Source: an uncultured Lachnospiraceae bacterium
Lineage (GTDB): Bacteria > Bacillota > Clostridia > Lachnospirales > Lachnospiraceae
Direction: 5' to 3'
Length of the DNA: 37,077 nucleotides
NCBI GenBank assembly: GCA_947178145.1
Contig: CAMWXE010000054.1
Location: 1-37,077 of the forward strand
In this document: one piece after another, positions 1 to 11,232 of the stretch
Layout of the letters: each line of letters begins with the position of its first letter
Numbering within the stretch: the stretch's first letter is position 1
Position numbers and translations under genes: made by a program
Notes under the pieces: generated by a model
What the model saw: only the letters and a program-made list of their open reading frames with translations
Told to the model about the DNA's origin: nothing
Database searches by the model: none

Positions 1-40
1 TTTAAAGAAAAGTCTTAAAAATCAATGATTTTGGGCTTGA

Positions 41-3460
<3,420 letters not shown>

Positions 3461-3475
3461 CGAGGGAGGTATCAT

Positions 3476-5767
3476 ATGGGGGAAAATCTTGGAAATTGGA
3501 TTACAAATGGGACAGCGGCTCCATTTTATGCGAGGAAGCAGTTTGAGATCACAAAAGAAATAAAAAGAGCCAGCGCGAAAATCTGCGGACTTGGACAGTT
3601 CCTGTTTTACATCAATGGAAAAAAGGTGGATGACCATGAACTGGACCCAGGCTGGACAAATTACCGGAAATTGATCCAGTATGTGACATTTGATGTGACC
3701 GATTATTTGGCATACGGGCAAAATGTGCTGGGAGCTGAGGTAGGAAACGGCTGGTTTATCAAAATGGATGAACATTATACCTTTTCATTTCCGTCGTTTA
3801 TGCCGCCTAATCCCAATCCATATCAGCCCTATGGAAAGAGTCTGGTGCTGGCAATGGAATTGTCAATTACATATATGGACAGTACAACAGAGATCATTCA
3901 TGCAGATGAAACATTTGCCGTAAAAAAGAATCCGGTCGTGATGAGCAATGTGTATGGTTCGGAAACGATCGATGCGCAGTTTGACCAAAAGGACTGGTGT
4001 ACGGCAGAGTATGATGCCTCTGACTGGGAAGCTGCACAGGTAGTGAAAGAACCGGATGCGCCAAAAGGGAAGATGATAGAGCAACGCCATCCCGCAGTGA
4101 AGGTGATCAGGACATATGGCGGTAACTATATCGGCACAGTGAACGGACGTGAGATTTATGATTTTGGCCAGAATATGTCCGGTCTTATGGAGTTAGAAAT
4201 ATGTGGAAAACCTGGCGACACCGTGAAATTGTATCCGGCAGAAAAACTGGGGCCGGACGGGGATGTGGACCAGATGATGAAAGGCTGGGGTAATCTGGAC
4301 GCCTGTATCACATTTATTGCAGGGAAAGACAGGGAATGGGAGCACTTTCGGATGAAGTTTACCTACTTTGCAGGAAGGTATGTCGCATTGGAGAAGACTG
4401 CTCAAATCAAAACCCGTGGCCTGAAAGCCCATGCGGTGTCCAGTGTATGGAAGACGGATGGTTCTTTTACCAGTGATGACGAGCGCTACAATCAGATTTA
4501 TGACATGATCGAGAAAACCGTGGAAGCAAATATGTTAGGTGTGCACACGGACTGTCCGACGATTGAGCGTTTTGCGTGGCAGGAGCCAAACCATCTAATG
4601 GCGCCATCGATCTTCTATATGAAAGATGGGAGGAAACTGTGGGAAAAATTTCTGCTGGATATGCGCACAGAACAACTTACAGAGCAAGATTCATTTAATG
4701 ATATGGACGGGGGAAAATATTATCCGGGAGAAGGGCTGATACCAGCCCAGTGTCCCTGCTATATCCCAAATGTTCTGCCAGTGCCGGGGTTAGGAGATTT
4801 TTATGACATTATTCCGTGGGGCAGTACCTGTATTTTAGGTGCATACTGGCATTATCAGTTCTATGGGGATGAGAAGATCATCAGGGATAATTACGATGCC
4901 GGTATACGCTATCTGGAACATGAGAAATCCATGGTAAATGAAGAAGGCTTCTTGAATCATGGTCTGGGCGACTGGGGGAATCCGCGCAATGAGCTGGCGC
5001 GCGAAAACATTGAGACCGTATTTTTGTATGCAGATGCTGTGACATTGGCAAAGTTTGCGGAAATACTGGGGAAGATGGAGGATAAGACAAGGTTGGAATC
5101 CTATGCTGAGGAAGTAAAGAAAAACTATAATGAAAAACTTTTATCACAGCATCCGGAAAAAGGATTCTGGTGCTACAGGGTGTGGGATCATCCTGGTGAG
5201 ATATTTCTGACACAGACATCAGAGGCGTTGCCACTCTATTGGGGCATGGTTCCTGACGATAAGGAATCAGATGTCGCGGAGGCGTTTCGATATACCTTAG
5301 AATGTGAAAAAGCATTGATCAGCGGGGAAGTGGGACTGCCTTATGTCATTCAGACAGCACGGAAATATGGAATGAATGACATGATCACGCGGTTTGTAAC
5401 ACGCACGGAGCATCCGGGTTATTACGCTTTCATTCTTTCGGGTATGACGACACTCGGGGAATACTGGGAAGAAAATCCGCGCAGCCACTGCCATGACATG
5501 ATGGGGCATATCATAGAGTGGTATTATAATGGAATTGCCGGAATCCAGTCTGGCGAGCCGGGATTTGGCAAAGTGACGATCACGCCATATCTACCTGAAG
5601 GGATGCACGAGTTTCATTGTTCCTACAATTCTGTTAAGGGCGAGATCAAGGTACATGTAAAAGAAGACAAAGATGAGATCATACTCGAAACATATGTGCC
5701 CAATGGTGTAGAGAAGAAGATCGACACATCAAATTTAAAAGTGCGCGGTAAAAGAGTGATAATATAA
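3476..5767 (+). CDS. GH78 alpha-L-rhamnosidase-family protein (variant active-site motif)
   Basis: 763 aa protein of the bacterial alpha-L-rhamnosidase family. An N-terminal beta-sandwich (about 1-220) carries the family pattern YINGKKVDDHELDPGWTNY, then a mid domain with YDFGQNMSGLMELE, an (alpha/alpha)6 barrel from about 330, and a C-terminal beta domain. The active-site loop begins at Asp359 as DCPTIERFAWQEP: the Glu expected to be the general acid (Glu364) is present, but the usual GWTGD ending is AWQEP, so the last Asp is missing. No signal peptide, so it acts in the cytoplasm. Ribosome site GAGGGAGG. Its place behind an EIIBCA and a phospho-beta-glucosidase suggests it trims rhamnose, or another 6-deoxy sugar, from an imported glucoside. 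Family is secure; substrate is inference. Confidence 0.88.
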   Translation: MGENLGNWITNGTAAPFYARKQFEITKEIKRASAKICGLGQFLFYINGKKVDDHELDPGWTNYRKLIQYVTFDVTDYLAYGQNVLGAEVGNGWFIKMDEHYTFSFPSFMPPNPNPYQPYGKSLVLAMELSITYMDSTTEIIHADETFAVKKNPVVMSNVYGSETIDAQFDQKDWCTAEYDASDWEAAQVVKEPDAPKGKMIEQRHPAVKVIRTYGGNYIGTVNGREIYDFGQNMSGLMELEICGKPGDTVKLYPAEKLGPDGDVDQMMKGWGNLDACITFIAGKDREWEHFRMKFTYFAGRYVALEKTAQIKTRGLKAHAVSSVWKTDGSFTSDDERYNQIYDMIEKTVEANMLGVHTDCPTIERFAWQEPNHLMAPSIFYMKDGRKLWEKFLLDMRTEQLTEQDSFNDMDGGKYYPGEGLIPAQCPCYIPNVLPVPGLGDFYDIIPWGSTCILGAYWHYQFYGDEKIIRDNYDAGIRYLEHEKSMVNEEGFLNHGLGDWGNPRNELARENIETVFLYADAVTLAKFAEILGKMEDKTRLESYAEEVKKNYNEKLLSQHPEKGFWCYRVWDHPGEIFLTQTSEALPLYWGMVPDDKESDVAEAFRYTLECEKALISGEVGLPYVIQTARKYGMNDMITRFVTRTEHPGYYAFILSGMTTLGEYWEENPRSHCHDMMGHIIEWYYNGIAGIQSGEPGFGKVTITPYLPEGMHEFHCSYNSVKGEIKVHVKEDKDEIILETYVPNGVEKKIDTSNLKVRGKRVII

Positions 5768-5834
5768 GGTGGCGTGGTAAGAAATTACTAAATTATACAT
5801 ATGAATTTTGTGAAAAAGGATGATGAACGAAAAC

Positions 5835-5863
5835 TTGACAGTTATATGGGAAAATGATATCCT
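5835..5863 (+). promoter_or_regulatory. Promoter of the second PTS operon
   Basis: TTGACA at 5835-5840, a 17-bp spacer, and TATCCT at 5858-5863. The -35 is perfect; the -10 is moderate. It sits just upstream of the RAT hairpin and gives a leader of about 160 nt before the EIICBA start codon, as expected for an antitermination-controlled gene. Confidence 0.7.
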
Positions 5864-5872
5864 GAATGCAGA

Positions 5873-5907
5873 TATAGTATGTAACTCAATTGGAGGCATT
5901 AACTATA
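5873..5907 (+). promoter_or_regulatory. RAT (ribonucleic antiterminator) hairpin for a LicT/GlcT-type protein
   Basis: The segment folds as TATAGT (5873-5878) paired with ACTATA (5902-5907), and an inner CTC (5885-5887) paired with GAG (5893-5895) around the loop AATTG. Two internal loops separate the helices, ATGTAA on the left and GCATTA on the right. This is the RAT architecture: compare the TNACT-N-GGCA-N-AAC core of bgl/lic RAT sites with TAACTC and GAGGCATTAAC here. Its 3' part overlaps the 5' arm of the terminator that follows, so the two structures exclude each other. A LicT-type RNA-binding protein is encoded two genes downstream. Confidence 0.8.
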
Positions 5908-5951
5908 CATAGCATTTTGGATGTTTATGTGTATTAATGTCTATTTTTTTT
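5897..5951 (+). terminator. Leader intrinsic terminator of the PTS operon
   Basis: The 5' arm 5897-5911 (CATTAACTATACATA) pairs with the 3' arm 5926-5939 (TATGTGTATTAATG) with one bulged C and a G-U pair. It is followed by eight T residues at 5944-5951. The stem is AU-rich but long. The RAT hairpin uses 5902-5907 of the same arm, so binding of the antiterminator protein would prevent this stem from forming. Confidence 0.78.
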
Positions 5952-6030
5952 GGAAATTGCAAAACACCTCATTGTACACATATTCATCCGCTTGAATCTA
6001 TAGAGAATATATAGAAAAGGAGAGAAGGAT

Positions 6031-8199
6031 ATGAAAGACAAAATTTTTGGCGTTTTGCAGCGTGTCGGGCGTAGTTTTATGCTGCCCATAGCAATCCTTC
6101 CTGTGGCAGGGCTGTTGCTTGGAATCGGAAGTTCCTTTACAAATGAGACAACAATCGCCACTTATGGATTGGAAAACATATTGGGAAACGGTACCCTTCT
6201 GCATGCATTGCTTGTCATCATGAATAAGGTCGGAAGTGCAGTATTTGACAATCTGCCCCTGATCTTTGCGGTGGGGGTGGCGATCGGCATGGCGAAGAAA
6301 GAGAAGGAAGTGTCTGCGTTATCTGCTGTCATCGCATATTTTGTGATGAATACGGCAATTAATGCGATGCTGATGGTCAACGGAAAAATACTGGGAAGTG
6401 GGGAGGCAGCGCCAGATGTGCTGGAAGGAACGGTGGCATCTGTCTGCGGAATCACAACCTTGCAGATGGGCGTATTTGGCGGTATTATTGTAGGCCTTGG
6501 TGTAGCAGCATTACATAATAGATTTTATAAAATAACGCTGCCGAATGCACTGTCTTTCTTCGGAGGAACTAGGTTTGTTCCGATCATTTCAACAATCGTA
6601 TATATGTTTGCCGGAATCGCATTATACTTTGTCTGGCCTGCCGTACAAAACGGGATCTATGCACTTGGCGGTCTGGTGACAGGAAGCGGATATGTGGGGA
6701 CACTGATTTTCGGACTGATCAAGAGAGCGCTGATCCCTTTTGGATTACACCATGTGTTCTATATGCCATTCTGGCAGACCGGCGTAGGCGGCACGATGGA
6801 AGTTGCAGGGCAGATGGTGCAGGGCGGACAGAATATATTCTTTGCCCAGCTGGCTGATTCTGCTGATGTTACGCATTTCAGCGCAGACGCAACAAGATAT
6901 TTTTCAGGTGAATTTATTTTTATGATCTTCGGACTTCCGGGGGCGGCACTGGCTATGTACCATTGTGCAAAACCGGAGAAGAAAAAAGCAGCAGGAGGAC
7001 TTCTTCTGTCCGCTGCGCTGGCGTGTATGATGACTGGCATTACGGAGCCGCTTGAATTTTCATTTCTCTTTGTGGCGCCTGCATTGTTTGCCGTACAGGT
7101 CATTCTGGCGGGTTCAGCTTATATGATCGCGCATATGCTGGATATTTCCGTAGGGCTGACATTTTCCGGTGGTTTTTTGGATTTTTTCCTCTTTGGGATC
7201 CTTCAAGGAAATGAAAAGACCAGCTGGATGAGGGTGATTCCAGTCGGAATCATATATTTCTTCTTATACTATTTTATGTTTAAGTTCCTGATCAGGAAAT
7301 TTAATTTTAAGACACCCGGCAGGGAAGACGATGATGTTGAGACGAAACTGTACACAAAAGCGGATGTAAATGCGCGCAGGGAGGGCAGCAAAACGGATAA
7401 CAGCGCTCCTGAGCAGGGAGATTCGGTCAGCGAGACAATTACCCGGGGATTGGGAGGCAGGCGGAATATCAGCGATGTAGACTGCTGTGCGACAAGACTC
7501 CGCTGCACAGTATACAATGCAGAGTTAGTGAACGATTCCCTGTTAAAATCAACAGGTGCATCAGGCGTCGTGCACAAAGGAAACGGTGTACAGGTCATCT
7601 ACGGACCGCATGTGACAGTGATCAAGTCAAATCTGGAAGACTATTTGGAGAAAGCGCCGGATGAGGAATATATTCAGTCAGAAGAGATAATACCACCGGA
7701 GGAGAAAAATGAAACAAAAGAACCAACAAAAGTGGTTCAGTCCATCATCATTTCCAGTCCCATGCATGGTGTAGCGGCAGATCTGTCAACCGCGCCGGAT
7801 GAAGCTTTTGCCGGAAGGATGATGGGGGATGGTGCAGCAGTGACGCCTGCTGATCCCATTGTAAGGGCGCCTGAGGACGGAGAAGTGTGTTTTGTGTTTG
7901 AGACAAAGCATGCGGTCGGATTTCTGACGGATTCGGGAATCAGCCTCCTGATCCATGTCGGCATAGACACTGTGAAGCTGAACGGGCAGGGATTTGAGGT
8001 GTTTGTCGAAAACGGACAAAAGGTAAAAAAAGGCGATCCAATGCTGAAACTGGATCTGGGATTCTTAAAAGAAAATGCGCCGTCTATCGTTTCGCCGATC
8101 CTGTGTACGGAATTGGAAGAAAACCAAAAAATACGGCTCCTGAAAGAGGGAAGTATCCAGCAGGGGGAGGAACTGTTTGCAGTTGATATATATGAATAA
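6031..8199 (+). CDS. PTS glucose-family transporter EIICBA
   Basis: 722 aa membrane permease of the glucose/GlcNAc/maltose PTS family, domain order EIIC, EIIB, EIIA. EIIC spans about residues 1-430 and begins with the family pattern LQRVGRSFMLPIAILPVAGLLLGIG; GITEPLEFSFLF is the conserved substrate-loop motif. EIIB (about 460-540) has the phospho-cysteine in DCCATRLRC, probably Cys486. EIIA (about 570-720) has His627 (TKHAVG) and His642 (LLIHVGIDTV). Preceded by AAAGGAGAGAAGG. It leads an operon that also holds its own antiterminator, HPr and EI, so the whole phosphate relay is encoded locally. Glucose, an alpha-glucoside or an amino sugar are all possible substrates; sequence alone does not decide. 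Confidence 0.93.
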   Translation: MKDKIFGVLQRVGRSFMLPIAILPVAGLLLGIGSSFTNETTIATYGLENILGNGTLLHALLVIMNKVGSAVFDNLPLIFAVGVAIGMAKKEKEVSALSAVIAYFVMNTAINAMLMVNGKILGSGEAAPDVLEGTVASVCGITTLQMGVFGGIIVGLGVAALHNRFYKITLPNALSFFGGTRFVPIISTIVYMFAGIALYFVWPAVQNGIYALGGLVTGSGYVGTLIFGLIKRALIPFGLHHVFYMPFWQTGVGGTMEVAGQMVQGGQNIFFAQLADSADVTHFSADATRYFSGEFIFMIFGLPGAALAMYHCAKPEKKKAAGGLLLSAALACMMTGITEPLEFSFLFVAPALFAVQVILAGSAYMIAHMLDISVGLTFSGGFLDFFLFGILQGNEKTSWMRVIPVGIIYFFLYYFMFKFLIRKFNFKTPGREDDDVETKLYTKADVNARREGSKTDNSAPEQGDSVSETITRGLGGRRNISDVDCCATRLRCTVYNAELVNDSLLKSTGASGVVHKGNGVQVIYGPHVTVIKSNLEDYLEKAPDEEYIQSEEIIPPEEKNETKEPTKVVQSIIISSPMHGVAADLSTAPDEAFAGRMMGDGAAVTPADPIVRAPEDGEVCFVFETKHAVGFLTDSGISLLIHVGIDTVKLNGQGFEVFVENGQKVKKGDPMLKLDLGFLKENAPSIVSPILCTELEENQKIRLLKEGSIQQGEELFAVDIYE

Positions 8200-8222
8200 A
8201 GTGAACGCGGGCAGGATGAGAT

Positions 8223-9071
8223 ATGTATAAAATAAAAAAGGTTTTGAATCATAATTCATTATTGGTAATCCAGACGGACAACAACAAGGAATATCTGATG
8301 ATGGGAAAGGGAACCGGGTTTGGCAAAAAAGTCAGTGAATATGTTGAGGCGAAATCAGGCGATACGATATATTCCCTTCAGGAAGTGACAGAGCGGGGGG
8401 ATGCAAGGGATATCGTCCAGAGTGTTTCCCCAATCTGTCTTGAACTGGCGAATGAGGTATTGAACCAGGCAGAAAAGGAATTTGGAAAGATTGACAGATC
8501 CATTCTCTTTCCAATGGCCGATCATATAGAGTATGCTGTCAGGCGTATCAAAAATCATGAGCAGATCAGCAATCCGCTGACCGACGACATCCGTGTTCTG
8601 TTCCATAAGGAATATAAGGTTGCACAGTGCATGGAGGAAATGCTCCTGGAACAGTTGAATGTTGAGATAGATGAACATGAGATCGGGTATATTGCGCTGC
8701 ATATCCATTCAGCGATCAATGACGAAAAAGTTTCCCAGGCCATGCAGATCGCGCGGGCAGTCAGGGAATGTATATTGTTGGTTGAACAACAGACGCAGAA
8801 GAAAATTGACGTCATGTCATTAGCTTACAACCGTCTCATGAACCATGTACGGTATATGGTGGCACGGGCAATAAGCGGGGAACGGTTGAAATTAAATATG
8901 AATGATTATATGGAGATTAAGTTTCCGGAAGCATTCCAGATAGCCGCCAGTATATGTGATGAGGTAGGAAAAGGCTTGAGATGCGAGCTGGATGAAGTGG
9001 AAATAGGCTATCTGGCAATGCATATTGAACGAGTGGCAAGCGAAGAGCTTAGTACTGAGAATAAATTATGA
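8223..9071 (+). CDS. BglG/LicT/GlcT-family transcription antiterminator
   Basis: 282 aa RNA-binding regulator. The N-terminal CAT RNA-binding domain (about 1-55) contains KKVLNHNSLLV and MGKGTGFGKKV. PRD1 has His101 (MADHIEYAV) and His160 (GYIALHIHSA); PRD2 has His207 (LMNHVRYMV) and His266 (GYLAMHIERV). All four PTS-phosphorylatable histidines are therefore present. In this family the EII phosphorylates PRD1 and inactivates the protein when sugar is absent, while HPr phosphorylates PRD2 and activates it. The obvious target is the RAT hairpin in the leader of the same operon, which makes the circuit self-regulating. It starts 23 bp after the EIICBA gene; ribosome site weak (GGGCAGGATGAG). Confidence 0.93.
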   Translation: MYKIKKVLNHNSLLVIQTDNNKEYLMMGKGTGFGKKVSEYVEAKSGDTIYSLQEVTERGDARDIVQSVSPICLELANEVLNQAEKEFGKIDRSILFPMADHIEYAVRRIKNHEQISNPLTDDIRVLFHKEYKVAQCMEEMLLEQLNVEIDEHEIGYIALHIHSAINDEKVSQAMQIARAVRECILLVEQQTQKKIDVMSLAYNRLMNHVRYMVARAISGERLKLNMNDYMEIKFPEAFQIAASICDEVGKGLRCELDEVEIGYLAMHIERVASEELSTENKL

Positions 9072-9096
9072 AAAACGGAAAGGATAGGTAAAAGTT

Positions 9097-9354
9097 ATGA
9101 AAGAATTTAATTACACGATCACAGATGAATTAGGAATCCATGCAAGACCTGCAGGGCTGCTGACCAAAGAGGCCAAGAAGTTTTCGTCAGTCTGTACCAT
9201 CAGCAAAGACGGACAGAGCAAAAAACTGACACAGCTTATGATGATCATGTCCCTTGGCGTGAAAAAGGGCGATGTGGTGACGGTCCAGGCAGACGGGACA
9301 GACGAGGATGCTGCGATTGCTGCATTAAAAAAGTTTTTTGAGGACAATCTGTAA
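9097..9354 (+). CDS. HPr-like phosphocarrier protein with Gln at position 46
   Basis: 85 aa PTS phosphocarrier, normal HPr length. The active-site His15 is in GIHARPAG and the C-terminal helix is present, so phosphotransfer from EI to EIIA should work. Aligned without gaps to Bacillus HPr (Gly39, Met51, Ser52 and Leu53 coincide), the regulatory pair Lys45-Ser46 is Thr45-Gln46 here (KKLTQLMMIMSLG). Ser46 is the HPr kinase/phosphorylase site needed for CcpA-dependent catabolite repression and inducer exclusion. This copy is therefore probably a transport-only HPr dedicated to the operon, and the organism presumably has a standard HPr elsewhere. Located between the antiterminator gene and the EI gene. 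Confidence 0.93.
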   Translation: MKEFNYTITDELGIHARPAGLLTKEAKKFSSVCTISKDGQSKKLTQLMMIMSLGVKKGDVVTVQADGTDEDAAIAALKKFFEDNL

Positions 9355-9367
9355 AATTCGCGGCACG

Positions 9368-9413
9368 GTAACGGACAGTCCGTGCATCGGGACTCCAACG
9401 CACGGACTGTTAC
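9368..9413 (+). repeat. Strong hairpin between the HPr and EI genes
   Basis: AGTCCGTGC (9377-9385) pairs perfectly with GCACGGACT (9400-9408). After a GGAC bulge on the 5' side, GTAAC (9368-9372) pairs with GTTAC (9409-9413). There is no T tract, so it is not an intrinsic terminator. It lies just before the ribosome site of the EI gene and may act as an mRNA processing or stability element that sets the HPr:EI ratio. Confidence 0.65.
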
Positions 9414-9432
9414 AGAATGGAGGTCAGGATAG

Positions 9433-11061
9433 ATGAAGAAATATACAGGAAAATCTGTTTATAAAGGAATTGCAATGGGGCCATTGCTTGTGATGAAAAA
9501 GAACGATGACCTGGTGAAACGCTCCAGGATTGAGGATACAGAGGCGGAGATCGCAAGGGTATCAGAAGCGATAGAAGTATCGCAGGGACAGCTCCAGAGG
9601 CTGTATGACAAGGCATTAAAGGAAGTCGGGGAAGCGAATGCTGCAATTTTTGAGGTGCACCAGATGATGCTTGAGGACGATGATTATCTGGAAGCAGTCT
9701 ATAATATGATCCGCACCCAGATGGTCAATGCAGAATATGCCGTGGCGGTCACCGGGGATAATTTCTCAGAAATGTTTGCGAATATGGATGACGAGTACAT
9801 GAAAGCAAGAGCAGCTGATGTAAAAGACATCTCCAACCGATTGATCCGCAGTCTTAGCGGCAGTCAGGATGTAGATCTGACTGCCGCAGGTCCTTCTGTC
9901 ATCGTGGCAGATGATCTCTCGCCAAGTGAAACTGTGCAGATGGATAAATCCAAGATACTCGCCTTTGTGACCATTCATGGTTCCACAAATTCCCACACGG
10001 CAATTCTGGCGCGGATGATGAACATTCCCGCACTGGTCGGTGTGCCGCTGGATCTGGAGGAACTAAGCAGCGGGATGATCGCAGTGGTAGATGGATTCCA
10101 GTCAGAAGTGATTTTTGATCCGGCGGAGGAGATTAAAGTTGAAACGGAAAAGAAAATAAAGGAAGCGCAGGAGAAACAAAACCTGCTTCAGACGCTCAAA
10201 GGCAAGGAAAACTGCACCCTTGACGGAAAAAGGATTGATATTTTTGCGAATATTGGAAGCGCTGCGGATGTGGGTTATGTGCTGGAAAATGATGCCGGAG
10301 GAATTGGTCTGTTCCGCAGTGAATTCTTATATCTGGGGCGGAATGATTTTCCTTCGGAAGAAGAGCAGTTTAATGCCTACCGCCAGGTACTCCAGAACAT
10401 GGCGGGCAGGAAGGTTGTCATCCGTACATTGGATATCGGCGCGGATAAACAGGTTGATTATTTCAATCTCGGCAAAGAGGATAATCCGGCAATGGGATAT
10501 CGTGCCATCCGGATCTGTCTGACACAGACTGATATTTTTAAAACACAATTGCGTGCACTGTTCCGTGCGGCTGTATATGGTAATCTGTCTGTTATGTATC
10601 CGATGATCACGACCGTTGAGGAAGTGCAGAAGATCCATGAAATTGCAGAGGAAGTATGCAGGGAACTTGATGAACATCAGATCCCGTATAAAATGCCAGA
10701 GCAGGGGATCATGATCGAGACACCAGCTGCGGTTATGATTAGTGACGAGCTGGCACCGATCGTGGATTTCTTTAGTATCGGAACGAATGACCTGACGCAG
10801 TACACACTGGCGATTGACCGTCAGAATGAGCGGCTGGATGCATTTTATAATCCGCACCACAAGGCGATACTGCGCATGATCAGGATGGTGGCGGACAATG
10901 CGCATGCAGCCGGTAAGTGGGTAGGGATCTGCGGCGAACTTGGGGCGGATGTAGCACTGACCGGAGAGTTCCTGCGAATGGGAGTTGATGAATTATCTGT
11001 GGCGCCGTCTATGGTTTTGAAGGTTCGTCAGCGTGTGCGTGAGATCAGGGTTGAGGAGTAG
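9433..11061 (+). CDS. ptsI: PTS enzyme I (phosphoenolpyruvate-protein phosphotransferase)
   Basis: 542 aa cytoplasmic kinase that takes phosphate from PEP and passes it to HPr. The N-terminal phosphohistidine/HPr-binding half has His188 in HGSTNSHTAILARMMNIPA. The C-terminal TIM barrel binds PEP and Mg, with GGIGLFRSEFLYLGR, GIMIETPAAV and FFSIGTNDLTQYTLA; GICGELGAD is the late conserved motif. It is about 30 residues shorter than the usual 570-575 aa, mostly through a short C-terminus, and no catalytic motif is missing. Ribosome site ATGGAGGTCAGG. It follows the HPr-like gene after a 78-bp gap with a hairpin and is closed by a terminator at 11130. The window does not show whether this is the only EI of the cell. 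Confidence 0.95.
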   Translation: MKKYTGKSVYKGIAMGPLLVMKKNDDLVKRSRIEDTEAEIARVSEAIEVSQGQLQRLYDKALKEVGEANAAIFEVHQMMLEDDDYLEAVYNMIRTQMVNAEYAVAVTGDNFSEMFANMDDEYMKARAADVKDISNRLIRSLSGSQDVDLTAAGPSVIVADDLSPSETVQMDKSKILAFVTIHGSTNSHTAILARMMNIPALVGVPLDLEELSSGMIAVVDGFQSEVIFDPAEEIKVETEKKIKEAQEKQNLLQTLKGKENCTLDGKRIDIFANIGSAADVGYVLENDAGGIGLFRSEFLYLGRNDFPSEEEQFNAYRQVLQNMAGRKVVIRTLDIGADKQVDYFNLGKEDNPAMGYRAIRICLTQTDIFKTQLRALFRAAVYGNLSVMYPMITTVEEVQKIHEIAEEVCRELDEHQIPYKMPEQGIMIETPAAVMISDELAPIVDFFSIGTNDLTQYTLAIDRQNERLDAFYNPHHKAILRMIRMVADNAHAAGKWVGICGELGADVALTGEFLRMGVDELSVAPSMVLKVRQRVREIRVEE

Positions 11062-11082
11062 CTGGATGGCTTGCTGTATAAG

Positions 11083-11096
11083 TATTCAGCTGAATA
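11083..11096. repeat. Perfect 14-bp palindrome downstream of ptsI
   Basis: TATTCAGCTGAATA reads the same on both strands. It lies 21 bp after the EI stop codon. No function is evident. Confidence 0.4.
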
Positions 11097-11129
11097 TGCT
11101 GCGTGTCATTTGTCTTTGGGACTGGTAAG

Positions 11130-11159
11130 CTTGTATAATGGATGATACAGGTGTTTTTT
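11130..11159 (+). terminator. Intrinsic terminator of the second PTS operon
   Basis: CTTGTAT (11130-11136) pairs with ATACAGG (11145-11151) around an 8-nt loop, seven pairs with one G-U, followed by TG and six T residues (11154-11159). It is the only T-tract hairpin between ptsI and the TetR gene. Confidence 0.65.
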
Positions 11160-11232
11160 GGAGATTTTTGTGAATGTTATTCAATGCTCTATTCGGCTGA
11201 TAATTGAAATTGCGGGCTGGATGGAGCATTCG

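Noticed and set aside
7737..8252. Long minus-strand frame (171 codons) opposite the EIIA domain
   Set aside because: Composition and position are those of an antisense shadow of a conserved domain.
10327..10905. Long minus-strand frame (192 codons) inside ptsI
   Set aside because: It is antisense to conserved EI motifs, has no ribosome site and shows no family pattern.
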